A stretch of 64,000 bases of DNA from the NCBI GenBank assembly GCA_035222895.1, contig JAVYIG010002102.1, positions 186,001 through 250,000 of the forward strand. Reading direction: 5' to 3'. The stretch is from Strongylocentrotus droebachiensis. Its lineage: Eukaryota; Echinodermata; Echinoidea; Camarodonta; Strongylocentrotidae. Position numbers and translations under genes: made by a program. Below are positions 38,313 through 51,477 of the stretch, one piece after another; positions within the stretch are counted from its first letter, which is position 1; every line of letters starts with the position of its first letter. The notes under the pieces are model-generated. The model worked only from the letters and a program-made list of their open reading frames with translations. It ran no database searches and was not told the DNA's origin.

Positions 38313-39480
38313 ACCCCCCCCCCCCCAAAAAAAAAAGGGAGAAAGAGAGAGAGATAATCTGACACATATCTATTTCAGTTATCTTTGTAAATATATGAAA
38401 GCAAGAATATTGTATTTGTATTTTCATGTTTTACATAAATAATTGAGCATACAACACAATAGTAATCTACCGTTTGTTCAAACAATGCAGTTCACATTTG
38501 TAAATTTTGTAGCATGCTTATATGAAATATAGCCCACTAGAGGTTAAGAGAGGCTCTAGAAGGCCAATTAAAAGTCTCACTGTAGCACTATTAGCAGAAA
38601 GAAAATCAGAAATACAACAAAATGGGTGACGAAATTCAAATTTGCACATAAAAGTTCTTTAATTCTGACTTCGCTTAGTAGAGTAAATAATATTTGTTCG
38701 AATACTCTCCCCTAGCTGACAACCAAATAATTTATATTGACCCACCCCTCAACTCAGCAGTGTATACAATGCTAATTATAGTTAAATCGGGTGCATTTAA
38801 TCTACAGAGAACACGTAATTACAAATACCGTCAGAGTGACAACAAATACTTATCAACTAAACAGAACATCAAAAATATTCATAAATAATCAACAGTTCAA
38901 CACCCAGGTTCTTGATGTAATGCTGCATAACTACAAAGTATTGTGGGAACACCAGGGAGGAGCCGTATTTTGAAATACATTTTGAGGTAATTCCAGTTGC
39001 AATTGAGTTAAATCTGTATTTTATAACTTATTACCGTATACATTGAAAAATTTTGTGGAATCCTTCATTAAATAATGTATAGCTCACTAAATAGATAGAT
39101 AGTGGTAGTTATGTTACTTGACAGCTAAGAAAGCAATAAATGCTTGTTAGTAAGCTCCAGTGTTAGCTGTTTTAGGCTATACTTGGCCAAACCAATGCTA
39201 TATTTGAACAACATGAATTTCCCCAATATGGGTAACAGGAAAGCATAAAAATAATTAAGAAGTGTCGACCTTCTCTCTTAGATTGATGAGGCATGGAACG
39301 TCCTCATCCTTGCATTTAATAAATATGTGCTCAATCACACATCTCCCTTTTTTGTGTGTGAAGTGTTAAAGCCCCACTGTACTACTTGTAGCTACTTGCT
39401 CCCTCTATATAGAAAACTTCCCCAATCTGTGCCTGTTAATCCCCCATGATCCTCTTTTTCTTATGTTAATGGAGAACTGA
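38313..39480. other. E1 interior, no coding sequence recognised
   Basis: Begins with a poly-C/poly-A run (38313-38336), followed by AT-rich sequence. Short frames at 38694-38973 are also kept in E2, but only as expected for two nearly identical copies. No Myb/SANT partner gene, which autonomous Harbinger elements usually carry, could be recognised here. Confidence 0.6.
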
Positions 39481-39489
39481 ATTGATGAG

Positions 39490-42187
39490 ATAGCCTCCCG
39501 TCAGTGACCTCGTTGTCTAATCCTCTTTGGCTGAACTAGTACAGATGGCCTTTAAAGCACATCTGTGGTCGACCCTCTGAATGAAGAAATGGCTTCTGAT
39601 GAGGCAGAGAAGGCATGGATACCTGCAAAATCGAATGGACAAAATAAACAATATCATAAACAATATTCTTAATTTCAACTTGTTCATTTTTTTTCTTGGA
39701 GGGGGGTGGGGGGGGGGGGGGTAATACTATAGAAAAGGATACAATGTATTGTACACATAATCAGGAATAATTCAATCCTGTGTCACTAATACAAAAACTA
39801 TGAGGTTCCTCTTGACAACAAACTAATCAAGTTGCATCCAGATATCAAAAACATTAATTATGATTTGTGAACTGAAATGTAAAAGCACATGAGCTCGTTT
39901 GAATTAATTACTTAATGCGAGTTGTTACTATATTACCGAATGAACATTCCTAACATGTCACATGTTGGCCAAATACAAAAAAGGAAACAAGATTGATTAA
40001 GAAAAAGAATAAACAAATGTTTTTATATAAAGAAAAAATCTACCTACCCTATAGTCTATCTCCAAGAATCAACTGTTATTCATATGCCCTAGCATCAAGC
40101 TGTCAATTCAGTGCACACTCAGAAAAGATCCTGGCATCGTGGCTGCTACCAGTCCAGGCCACCTTGCAACGATACTAGTTATTTTCCCAGCATAATCACA
40201 GACAACCTGTCAATATGAAATAACATGTTGGCATTCATTAGTTATTGAAACTCACTCATTTCACACTTCAGATAGGCCGTGAAATGTATAAATTTCACTT
40301 GTTATTTATGGTAATTAATGCAAATGCAGTTGAATATGTGATAATTGCTTTTCAATATCTATTTATACAACACAAATTGGAAGAAAATGCTAATTACCCT
40401 ATATTTATTGACTGAATGATGAAGTATTTCTTCATTTTTAACTCATGTTTTCATTGTTTATCTTGTAACAATGTAAACAAAAATAATCTCACTTTTAACA
40501 AAACATTTCGAGCCTAAAACAACAAATGCTTTGTGTGTGTGGGGGGGGGGGGAGGGGGTACCCACTCTCTCATCTTTTTATGGTAAATGAACCTGTTTGT
40601 TTTTCTATAGTTTAAAATATATAGTGGTAATTGCCATTGATCAATTTACATGCTTCTCTTTGTTGTTTTTTCTTTCATTGATCAATGGCAAAAACAGTGG
40701 CCCAATTGCCATGGCCATCAAAAAAATATCAGAAATCTAGAGGTCATATCAGAAGGATGGAACAAGTTTTGATTTTTCAAATTTCCCTTTCGTTAAAAAG
40801 ATATTAACGAGTGTTAGGATTTTTAAGTTTAACTATCCATTGGATATTCTTAACTGTGTACAAAGGCAGTGAAATGAGTACCTGTATGCGAATATTACTT
40901 TAATATCCATTTGGCCACTAGAAATCTTGCATTGGTCACCAATGAAATAGCATGAATGTACAACACACAAGACTGGAGAGTATATATCTAATGTGAACAT
41001 TTTGCAAGGTACAAAAAAAAGGTCTAAAGGGAAAGCCGTGCTGAATCCAGTCATGATGTATTCATTTATTCTCACCTGAACATCGATGGAGTACCTGTTC
41101 TTCCTATTGAAGTAGTACCTGGCTCTTGCCCCACCAGGGCTCCTGATGTAAACATGTGTCCCATCAACAGCAACTCCTGGAAATCTGCAGTACTGGAAAA
41201 ACTGCTTCTGAATAGTAGTCACTTTTTGCCTTGTTGTAACTTGTAGGAAACTTCATGACTTGTCCCTTTCTTCTGACAACAGCTTCGGAAACATCCCTCA
41301 CTACTCTCCATTCGGCAAACAGATGAATGTGACACGGCATGCCGCCTCCTCACCGTGCATCCTTTAGATCGAATTACCTTTTTAAAAAAAATAAAAAAAC
41401 AAGCATTCAAATAAATCATTTTTTTGCTGGTTTATGCTATTAAATATTTTTGCATCCCCAACTGTAACTGTCACTTAAAAACAAAAATTATCCTGATTTC
41501 TAGATGTGGTGTGAATCAATTTAACATAAAAGACAAGATTGTCTATGCCTTTTCTAATCTCCTTCACGGCTTCACCTTTTGTGAAATTTAAGCAACAAAT
41601 CACAAACTTGTTTCCAACACATAATCTGAATAATTTCCTCATGTATTAAAGCCAAATAACAGTATTGGGAAATGCCCCACACACATATTATCAAAATTAA
41701 TGCTTTCATCACCTACCATGTAAAAGAATAAATATCATAACTAATCTTCCAATGTATGGAATATGACAGAAAATGCTTAGAAATTGAATAAATTTATGTA
41801 AACACACATGTGCATGGCTTTAGGGGCTTGCACGGTCGTAGGCAGACCAGCGGAGCGGGGCAAACGAACAGTGAATTTAGGCGGTCAACATGAATTGAAA
41901 CATTTCTGGATTTTAATAACGACACTAGGGTTGGATTTTACAACAGAAGCCCTTTTTTATAGCTAGTCTATGTTAACAATATTCATCAAGTAGTTTGGCC
42001 ATGTTTTCGCCAACTTTCCCAATACAGAATTTGAATTCAAAGTACCTCAATCTAAAACAAAAGGCTCATCATCCAGCGGGTTTTCCCAATCTCAGAGGCC
42101 TCTGCCCGGTTGTGCTGCTATATATTGCTCCAGCTCCTCCTCCAGGTACACCAGCTCATTATGCTGAATCAGCTGCATTTCTACCAT
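39490..42187 (-). pseudogene. HARBI1-like Harbinger transposase pseudogene in E1
   Basis: A decayed, intron-containing DDE transposase. An N-terminal exon starting at 42187 (MVEMQLIQHNELVYLEEELE) has an in-frame stop before DWENPLDDEPFVL and then a frame change. A central exon (about 41377-41076) has VSHSSVCR, a shift, VVRRKGQVMKFPTS, another shift, then QYCRFPGVAVDGTHVYIRSP, whose DGTH holds the first catalytic aspartate. It ends at a CAG/GTGAG donor. A third exon (from 40206) has VARWPG and SSHDARIF (second aspartate), separated by a 5 bp duplication. A fourth (from 39622) has YPCLLCL and further sequence fitting the C-terminal part. The PGV-AVDGTH stretch is two residues shorter than usual. 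The element cannot make an intact transposase from this copy. Confidence 0.85.
39700..39721 (+). repeat. Poly-G run in E1
   Basis: A G-rich homopolymer interrupted once by T; its counterpart in E2 is at 47769-47790. It lies in an intron of the pseudogene, just upstream (on the minus strand) of the fourth exon. Confidence 0.9.
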
Positions 42188-43233
42188 CTTTACTGGAGTG
42201 AAGATAAAATGAAACAAATGTTCAAACAATGTTTTTAAAATAAAGAAATGTTACTTGTGCTTGTGACTTTGTGGGTGATCCTGGCTCTGGGGACTAAGCC
42301 AGTTAATTAAGACAATTAGAACCAGATCTAAATTTAATAAAAGCTTTGCTTGTCATGACTCATAAACAGAAATAACCGTCTGATATGGGTCATTTCTTTA
42401 ATAAAAATAATAAAACTGACATTTGTTGACATTCTATAATCGGAGGTCTAGTGGAGCCAGACGTAGTCTCAGTGAACAACCGGCAATATAGAGAGACTGA
42501 AGCTTTTGGTCTATGCTTGTCAGTGTGATTCATTTTGGGGAACATGATTGTCATTGCTGATGCCACTTCAATTTCTATTTATTTAGGTACCACTAGACCA
42601 GTGTCCAAGTCAAGTGATGGACATCATCATTGCCAGGCCTAGGCTAGAGCCTGGTATTATTATCATTATCATGAATAGGTCTAGGCCTAGTCTAATTGGC
42701 ATGTGTCATGGCATTGCTGACAACAAGACAAAATTAAACATGACAGTCATACTCAGATATCTACTGTAGGCCCGGCCCGGCTAGGCCCAACTCCAGCCCA
42801 GGGTCAGAGGCTGCGAGCTCCGCCGCCGCCTTGGGCGTTGGACTCGAGCTCCGTCAGACTCAGTCCCTGAACTCTGGAATTGAGAGGCCGTCGGATATGA
42901 AAACATCGAACATTTCATGGAAAATGGAAAGTTATAAAGCATATCAAATAGTGAAATGTCAGTAACGTGAAGAGTATGAATTCGACTACATGTACAGGTT
43001 TTATACTTACGATTTTAAGGAAAGGATCGAGAGATTGAGAGATTTCAATGGCACTAAAATCGGGCTGACCAGATACTATCGCAGATTGTTTTGGCGGTGA
43101 ATTATTTGGATAAAATCAATCGAGCATAAATTATCTCCACCCAGTGCTGCATCCTGATTGGTTGATAGCTCTCAAACCAGGTTTGAGAAATTACAAACCT
43201 CCTATCTGAGCAGTCTGTAAATTTTGGGTCTGA

Positions 43234-43467
43234 TGACGTACATAAACCTGGTCTGAGGACAAACCTTGCTTTGTGAAATGTAATTTCAGACCAAGGTCTG
43301 AACTCAAACCTGAAACGCGTCATATGACGTACATAAACCTTGGTCTGAGGACAAACCGGCTTTGTGAAATGCATTTCAGACCAAGGTCTGAACTCAAACC
43401 TGAAACGCGTCATATGACGCACATAAACCTTGGTCTGAGCTCAAACCTTGCTTTGTGAATTCGGGCC
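43234..43467 (-). repeat. E1 right subterminal ~91 bp tandem repeats and TIR
   Basis: Two and a half copies of a ~91 bp module starting tgacgtacataaacc at 43234, 43325 and 43415. Each contains the palindrome CAGACCAAGGTCTG and aaacgcgtcatatgacg. The block ends with the TIR. Repeated palindromes next to the terminus fit transposase-binding arrays. Confidence 0.85.
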
Positions 43468-44676
43468 AAGGTGTTCTGTATTATATACAGCCCACCTGAT
43501 AAAGAGAAACCGTGACGTCATCCACGTATTACTAACTACGCAAAGTTCTACAGAAATTTGCAATTTCAACTTTCAATTGAAAATTTTGACATGATCCCAC
43601 CATCTGATTAAAAAACAAAAGGCACAACTTTTATAGCCCATAGTCTCAGCTATAACATCCAAAAATTTAGGAGAACATAGAGCACAAATGAGCTAGATAG
43701 GGCTCAAAGATTAATGTCATGTAGATCCATGATTTGAACGAAATTGGCACCTCCCATAGGCTTAACACGCAAATTAAGAAAATCTGTCCAGTTAGCTCTA
43801 ATCGCAATTTTCACTATGATGACGTCATCAAAATGAAAAATAATGTGCAGTGATCTTGTAGACAATCGCCTCAACTACAAGATATCAACATTAGGAAGAG
43901 ATTCAATTGAAATTTACAGAGATACAATCAATTTTTCCATAAATATGCTGACGTCATAATATGCAAATTCGTATTTTGAGTTCCAAGGTCAATATGATGG
44001 TGACACGATATATTTAATGGCCAAATGAGACATGAAATCACATCTCCCACTCATACTCTATCCGAATATGAACAAACATTGAGGGTTCCCGTGCATTCCA
44101 AAGAGCCATAAGGGTTTTATATAGGCATGTTGTTGCCCATAATATATGCTATGTATTACAAGAGTTCGCGCACACGGACATTTATCTTGAACGGACGCTC
44201 ATTCCCTTAATAATGGTCGTAAGGAGATAAACATGGTATCAAATTGTTCGGAAAAATATGAGGAATACTGTGTCAAAAAATACCCGGGAGGAATTATTTT
44301 GCGTTCGGCCGTGACAAACGAAAACGCGCGCGCATGCGCGTGCGCGCGACTCTTTATAAAATGCCATTGCTAATAATGGCGTACGCGCGCGTTTTTGGAC
44401 CTGAAATTGACCGGACTGATATTGACCTTGATCATGATAAATATGAATGAGAAAAAACTTTCCGTTATGAAGATATGATCATATGTTGATTTTCACAAAA
44501 TGGCGCCTAGATAGCGTTATCAGTCAAGGTCAAGGTTGAAAACCTTACTGTGCTCTTTCCTCATGCCAATAAATATGTGTGCCAAATTTCAAGGCAATTG
44601 ATTGAGCCATTTTCAAGTTATCCTGCTAACAAAAAAGTGGCGAGAATTAAGAAAATTTTTCTAACGAAAACATAAG
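43468..44676 (+). repeat. Family B unit B3
   Basis: A complete unit between E1 and E2. It has the two-base insertion cccataatatatgc near 44137, shared only with B5, and caagttatcctgc near its end. It ends cataag, where E2 is inserted. Confidence 0.9.
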
Positions 44677-45494
44677 GGCCCGAATTCACAACGGAGGTCT
44701 GAGGACAGACCTGGTTTGATCAGACCAAGGTTTATACAGACCTTGGTCTGAGCTCAAACCTGGTTTATTTTCAAACCCATTCCACAAAGGAAGGTTTGTA
44801 TAAACTTTGGTCTGTAATTCCCAAACCTCGGACCAAGGTTTGTAAAACTAGTCTCAGCCATAGGGTTTCTAACATAATTTTTATGGGCTAGGGTTTCAAT
44901 GTTAAGAATTGACAAAACTGTTAAACTAAGCATTGTTAGTACGATCCGGACATCTTAATGAGCAATCTTGAAAAGATGATGGTTAGAACATCTCTGAAAT
45001 AAACTTTTGAATTGCATTTTCATGAATTAATCGAACCAAACTGGCGCGCCGATGCAGAAAGTGCCCCACGTACTCACATTTGTGTGGTGCTGGTGAAGCA
45101 CTCAATCTGACCCAGAACAAAGTGACATCGGCCCCTAAAAACCTTCGTTAGATAAATACATCTAAGGTTGTCAAGGGCTCTTTTAAATTAACTGTAAGAG
45201 TCTTATTGTTTTGGGGATTACAAATTCTTATCAATAAAATCACCTAATAATAATAATAATAATAATGATTTAATATGAATTAAGTTTTTATTGTGATTAA
45301 TATATTAATTCATTTGATTGCAATTGTTAATTACTATAGATCTATATAGTTATTTTGTTAGAATGGTCAATCAATTATTATTTTAACTAGTTCCCCGTTT
45401 GTTTCCCCAACTGTTTTTTTTTTTCACATCAAAATTGTAACTGGTAAATGATTTGTTTCCATATAATATTTTTTTTTTAAATTCCTCTATGGCC

Positions 45495-46313
45495 ATCTTT
45501 TCTTTTTCTCTCCCTCCCTGTCTCTTTCTCTGTCCCCATCCCTCCTCTCTCTTTCTACCCATTTTTGTTCTCTCTCACTCCCTTTCTCTCTCTATTAATT
45601 CTTTTTCTTTCTCCCCTCTCTCTCTATTCATCTTTCTCTCTCTCCCTCCCTGTCTCTTTCTCTATTAATTCTTTTTCTTTCTCCCCTCTCTTTCTCTATT
45701 CATCTTTCTCTCTCTCTCTCCCTGTCTCTGTCCCCGTCCCTCCTCTCTCTTTCTATGCCCATTTTTGTTCTCTCTCCCTCCCTTTCTCTCTCTATTAATT
45801 CTTTTTCTTTCTCTCCTCTCTCTCTATTCATCTTTCTCTCTCCCTCCCTGTCTCTTTCTCTGTCCCCGTCCCTCCTCTCTCTTTCTACCCATTTTTGTTC
45901 TCTCTCACTCCCTTTCTCTCTCTATTAATTCTTTTTCTTTCTCCCCTCTCTCTCTATTCATCTTTCTCCCTCTCCCTCCCTGTCTCTTTCTCTATTAATT
46001 CTTTTTCTTTCTCCCCTCTCTTTCTCTATTCATCTTTCTCTCTCTCTCTCCCTGTCTCTTTCTCTGTCCCCGTCCCTCCTCTCTCTTTCTATGCCCATTT
46101 TTGTTCTCTCTCCCTCCCTTTCTCTCTCTATTAATTCTTTTTCTTTCTCCCCTCTCTCTCTATTCATCTTTCTCTATCCCTCCCTGTCTCTTTCTCTGTC
46201 CCCGTCCCTCCTCTCTCTTCCTATACCCATTTTTGTTCTCTCTCCTTTTCACTCTCTATTAATTCTTTTTCTTTCTCCCCATCTCTCTCTATTCAACTTT
46301 CTCTCTCTCTCTT
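45495..46313 (+). repeat. E2 expanded polypyrimidine minisatellite
   Basis: About 820 bp, versus about 340 bp in E1. The same modules recur with the longer block (tctctgtcccc... ctacccatttttgttctctc... tattaattc) repeated near 45525, 45725, 45855, 46065 and 46195. Overlapping open frames are translation artefacts of the pyrimidine tract. Confidence 0.95.
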
Positions 46314-47569
46314 CTTCTTTTTTGCAATGAAACACATAATGCAAAACCATGCAAACTGCAGACACACACATCTGCACCCCCCCCCCAAAAAAAAAGGGAG
46401 AAAGAGAGAGAGATAATCTGACACATAATATATCTATTTCAGTTATCTTTGTAAATATATGAAAGCAAGAATATTGTATTTGTATTTTCATGTTTTACAT
46501 AAATAATTGAGCATACAACACAATAGTAATCTACCGTTTGTTCAAACAATGCAGTTCACATTTGTAAATTTTGTAGCATGCTTATATGAAATATAGCCCA
46601 CTAGAGGTTAAGAGAGGCTCTGTAAGGCCAATTAAAAGTCTAACTGTAGCGCTATTAGCAGAAAGAAAATCAGAAATACAACAAAATGGGTGACGAAAAT
46701 TCAAATTTGCACATAAAAGTTCTTTAATTCTGACTTCGCTTAGTACAGTAAATAATATTTGTTCGAATACTCTCCCCTAGCCGACAACCAAATAATTATA
46801 TTGACCCACCCCTCAATTCAGCAGTGTATACAATGCTAATTATAGTTAAATCGGGTGCATTTAATCTATAGAGAACACTTAATTACAAATACCGTCAGAG
46901 TGACAACAAATATTTATCAACTAAACATAACATCAAAAATATTCATAAATAATCAACAGTTCAACACCCAGGTTCTTGATGTAATGCTGCATAACTACGA
47001 AGTATTGTGGGAACACCAGGGAGGGGCCGTATTTTGAAATACATTTTGAGGTAATTCCAGTTGCAATTGAGTTAAATCTGTATTTTATAACTTATTACCG
47101 TATACATTGAAATTTTTTGTGGAATCCTTAATTAAATAATGTATAGCTCACTAAATAGATAGATAGTGGTGGTTATTTTACTTGACAGCTAAGAAAGCAA
47201 TAAATGCTTGTTAGTAAGCTCCAGTGTTAGCTGTTTTAGGCTATACTTGGCCAAACCAATGCTATATTTGCACAACGTGAATTTCCCCAATATGGGCAAC
47301 AGGAAAGCATAAAAATAATTAAGAAGTGTCGACCTTCTCTCTTAGATTGATGAGGCATGGAACGTCCTCATCCTTGCATTTAATAAATATGCACTCAATC
47401 ACACATCTCCCTTTTTTTGTGTGAAGTGTTAAAGCCCCACTGTACTACTTGTAGCTACTTGCTCTCTCTATATAGAAAACTTCCCCAATCTGTGCCTGTT
47501 AATCCCCCATGATCCTCTTTTTCTTATGTTAATTGAGAACTGAATTGATGAGATAGCCTCCCGTCAGTG

Positions 47570-50199
47570 ACCTCGCTGGGTTGTCTAATCCTCTTTGGCT
47601 GAACTAGTACAGATGGCCTTTAAAGCTCATCTGTGGTCGACCCTCTGAATGAAGAAATGGCTTCTGATGAGGCAGAGAAGGCATGGATACCTGCAAAATC
47701 GAATGGACAAAATAAACAATATCATAGACAATATTCCTAATTGCAACTTGTTCCATTTTTTTTCTTGGAGGGGGGTGGGGGGGGGGGGGGTAATACTATA
47801 GAAAGGATACAATGTATTGTACACATAATCAGGAATTATTCAATCCTGTGTAACTAATACAAAAACTATGAGGTTCCACTTGACAACAAACTAGTCAAGT
47901 TGCATCCAGATATCAAAAACATTAATTGTGATTTGTGAACTGAAATTTAAAAGCACATGAGCTCGTTTGAATTAATTACTTAATGCGAGTTGTTACTATA
48001 TTACCAAATGAACATTCCTAACATGTCACATGTTGGCCAAATACAAAAAAAGGAAACAAGATTAAGAAAAAGAATAAACAAATGTTTTCATATAAAGAAA
48101 TAATCTACCTACCCTGTTATTCATATGCCCTAGCATGAAGCTGTCAATTCAGTGCACACTCAGATAAGATCCTGGCATCGTGGCTGCTACCAGTCCAGGC
48201 CACCCTGCAACGATACTAGTTATTTTCCCAGCATAATCACAGACAACCTGTCAATATGAAATAACATGTTGGCATTCATTAGTTATGAAAACTCACTCAT
48301 TTCACACTTCAGATAGGCCGTGAAGTGCAAATGCAGTTGAATATGTGATAATTGCTTTTCAATATCTATTTATACAACAAAAATTGGAAGAAAATGCTAA
48401 TTACCCTATATTTATTGACTGATGAAGTATTTCTTCATTTTTAACTCATGTTTTCATTGTTTATCTTGTAACAATGTAAACAAAAATAATCTCACTTTTA
48501 ACAAAACATTTCGAGCCTAAAACAACAAAATGCTTTGTGTGTGGGGAGGGGGGGAGGGGGTACCCACTCTCGCATCTTTTTATTGGAAATGAACCTGTTT
48601 TTTTCTATAGTTTAAAATATATAGTGGTAATTGCCATTGATCAATTTACATGCTTCTCTTTGTTGTTTTTTCTTTCATTGATCAATGGCAAAAACAGTGG
48701 CCCAATTGCTATGGCCATCAAAAAATATCAGAAATCTAGAGGTCATATCTGCATTGCCAATAGAAGGATGGAACAAGTTTTGATTTTTCAAATTTCCCTT
48801 TCGTTAAAAAGATATTAACAAGTGTTAGGATTTTTAAGTTTAACTATCCATTAGATATTCTTAACGTACAAAGGCAGTGAAACGAGTACCTGTACGCGAA
48901 TATTACTTTAAGATCCATTTGGCCACTAGAAATCTTGCATTGGTCACCAATGAATTAGCATGGATGTACAACACACAAGACTGGAGAGTGTATATATCTA
49001 ATGTGAAAATTTTGCAAGGTACAAAAAAAAGGTCTAAAGGGAAAGCCGTGCTGGATCTAGTCATGATGTATTCATTTATTCTCACGTGAACATCGATGGA
49101 GTACCTGTTCTTCCTATTGAAGTAGTACCTGGCTCTTGCCCCACCAGGGCTCCTGATGTAAACATGTGTCCCATCAACAGCAACTCCTGGAAATCTGCAG
49201 TACTGGAAAAACTGCTTCTGAAGAGTAGTCACTTTTTGCCTTGTTGTAACTTGTAGGAAACTTCATGACTTGTCCCTTTCTTCTGACAACAGCTTCGGAA
49301 ACATCCCTCACTACTCTCCATTCGGCAAACAGATGAATGTGACACGGCATGCCGCCTCCTCACGGTGCATCCTTTAGATCGAATTACCTTTTTAAAAAAA
49401 ATAAAAAAACAAGCATTCAAATAAATCATTTTTTTGCTGGTTTATGCTATTATATTTTTGCATCCCCAACTGTCACTGTCACTTAAAAAAAAAAAAATCC
49501 TGATTTCTAGATGTGGTGTGAATCAATTTAACGTAAACGACAAAATTGTCTATGCCTTTTCAAATCTCCTTCACGGCTTCACCTTTTGTGAAATTTAAGC
49601 AACAAATCACAAACTTAATTCTTTCCAACACATAATCTGAATAATTTCCTCATGTATTAAAGCCAAATAACAGTATTGGGAAATGCCCCACACACAAATT
49701 ATGAAAATTAATGCTTTCATCACCTACCATGTAAAAGAATAAATATCATAACTAATCTTTCAATGTATGGAATATGACACAAAATGCTTAGAAATTGAAT
49801 AAATTTATGTAAACGCACATGTGCATGGCATTAGGGGCTTGCACGGTCGTAGGCAGACCAGCGGAGCAGGGCAAACGAACAGTGAATTTAGGCGGTCAAC
49901 ATGAATTGAAATATTTCTGGATTTTAATAACGACACTAGGGTTGGATTTTACAACAGAAGCCCTTTTTTATAGCTATGTTAACAATATTCATCAAGTAGT
50001 TTGGCCATGTTTTCGCCAACTTTCCCAATACAGAATTTGAATTCAAAGTAGATCTACCTCAATCTAAAACAAAAGGCTCATCATCCAGCGGGTTTTCCCA
50101 TTCTCAGAGGCCTCTGCCCGGTTGTGCTGCTATATATTGCTCCAGCTCCTCCTCCAGGTACACCAGCTCATTATGCTGAATCAGCTGCATTTCTACCAT
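47570..50199 (-). pseudogene. HARBI1-like Harbinger transposase pseudogene in E2
   Basis: Same structure as in E1: N-terminal exon from 50199, DDE exon about 49387-49086 (QYCRFPGVAVDGTHVYIRSP), WPG/SHDARIF exon from 48247, and C-terminal exon from 47690 (YPCLLCLIRSHFF). The frameshifts in the VCR/WRVVRD region, at KFPTS and at the 5 bp duplication after WPG are identical to E1. In addition the donor after the DDE exon is changed from CAG/GTGAG to CAC/GTGAG. It is non-functional. Confidence 0.85.
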
Positions 50200-51243
50200 C
50201 TTTACTAGAGTGAAGATAAAATGAAACAAATGTTTAAACAATGTTTTTAAAATAAAGAAATGTTACTTGTGCTTGTGACTTTGTGGGTGATCCTGGCTCT
50301 GGAGACTAAGCCAGTTAATTAAGACAATTAGAACCAGATCTAAATTTAATAAAAGCTTTGCTTGTCATGACTCATAAACAGAAATAACCGTCTGATATGG
50401 GTCATTTCTTTAATAAAAATAATAAAACTGACATTTGTTGACATTCTATAATCGGAGGTCTAGTGGAGCCAGACGTAGTCTCAGTGAACAAGCGGCAATA
50501 TAGAGAGACTGAAGCTTTTGGTCTATGCTTGTCAGTGTGATTCATTTTGGGGAACATTGGCATTGCTGATGCCACTTCAATTTATATTTATTTAGGTACC
50601 ACTACCACTACCAGTGTCCAAGTCGAGTGATGGACATCATTGCCAGGCCTAGGCTAGAGCCTGGTATTATTATCATTATCATGAATAGGTCTAGGCCTAG
50701 TCTAATTGGCATGTGTCATGGCATTGCTGACAACAAGACAAAATTAAACATGACAGTCATACTCAGATATCTACTGTAGGCCCGGCCCGGCTAGGCCCAA
50801 CTCCAGCCCAGGGTCAGAGGGTGCGAGCTCCGCCGCCGCCTTGGGCGTTGGACTCGAGCTCACTCAGACTCAGTCCCTGAACTCTGGAATTGAGAGGCCG
50901 TCGGATATGAAAACATCGAACATTTCATGGAAAATGGAAAGTTATAAAGCATATCAAATAGTGAAATGTCAGTAACGTGAAGAGTATGAATTCGACTACA
51001 TGTACAGGTTTTATACTTACGATTTTAAGGAAAGGATCGAGAGATTGAGAGATTTCAATTGCACTAAAATCGGGCTGACCAGGTACTATCGCAGATTGTT
51101 TTGGCGGTGAATTATTTGGATAAAATCAATCGAGCATAAATTATCTCCACCCAGTGCTGTATCCTGATTGGTTGATAGCTCTCAAACCAGGTTTGAGAAA
51201 TTACAAACCTCCTATCTGAGCAGTCTGTAAATTTTGGGTCTGA

Positions 51244-51477
51244 TGACGTACATAAACCCGGTCTGAGGACAAACCTTGCTTTGTGAAATGTAATTTCAGA
51301 CCAAGGTCTGAACTCAAACCTGAAACGCGTCATATGACGTACATAAACCTTGGTCTGAGGACAAACCGGCTTTGTGAAATGCATTTCAGACCAAGGTCTG
51401 AACTCAAACCTGAAACGCGTAATATGACGTACATAAACCTTGGTCTGAGCTCAAACCTTGCTTTGTGAATTCGGGCC
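51244..51477 (-). repeat. E2 right subterminal ~91 bp tandem repeats and TIR
   Basis: Counterpart of the E1 block with modules starting at 51244, 51335 and 51425. It differs by a few substitutions (aaacgcgtaatatgacg in the last copy). Confidence 0.85.

Larger units (their letters stand above)
37112..43467. mobile_element. E1, PIF/Harbinger DNA transposon, 6356 bp
   Basis: The ends are inverted repeats: GGCCCGAATTCACAA at 37112 and its complement ending at 43467. The element is flanked by AAG on both sides (37109-37111 and 43468-43470). The uninterrupted target cataaggtgttctg is present at the B1/B2 junction, so AAG is a 3 bp target-site duplication, as expected of PIF/Harbinger. Inside is a minus-strand HARBI1-like transposase pseudogene, a polypyrimidine minisatellite and subterminal repeats rich in CAGACCAAGGTCTG. 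Confidence 0.9.
44677..51477. mobile_element. E2, second copy of the E1 Harbinger element, 6801 bp
   Basis: The same TIRs and interior as E1, in the same orientation and at the same point of the B unit. The extra 445 bp come mainly from expansion of the polypyrimidine tract. The left flank is AAG (44674-44676) but the right flank is ATT (51478-51480), so no 3 bp duplication is visible. It carries the same transposase lesions as E1, which means that E1 and E2 descend from one already broken copy. Confidence 0.88.

Noticed and set aside
37832-38362. 176-codon plus-strand open frame
   Set aside because: It is the translation of a CT-rich minisatellite (Ser, Leu, Phe, Pro only) and varies in length between E1 and E2.
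35906-44676. E1 flanked by 1.2 kb direct repeats, resembling an LTR retrotransposon
   Set aside because: The flanking repeats are B satellite units that also occur in tandem without an insert (B1/B2, B5/B6). The insert has its own TIRs, a 3 bp duplication and a HARBI1-like pseudogene, with no reverse transcriptase or integrase.
45453-46330. Series of overlapping plus-strand frames of 71-79 codons
   Set aside because: All lie in the expanded polypyrimidine tract and are low-complexity artefacts.
46855-47037. 60-codon frame conserved between E1 (38791-38973) and E2
   Set aside because: Conservation is no greater than the surrounding E1/E2 identity, and there is no known family.
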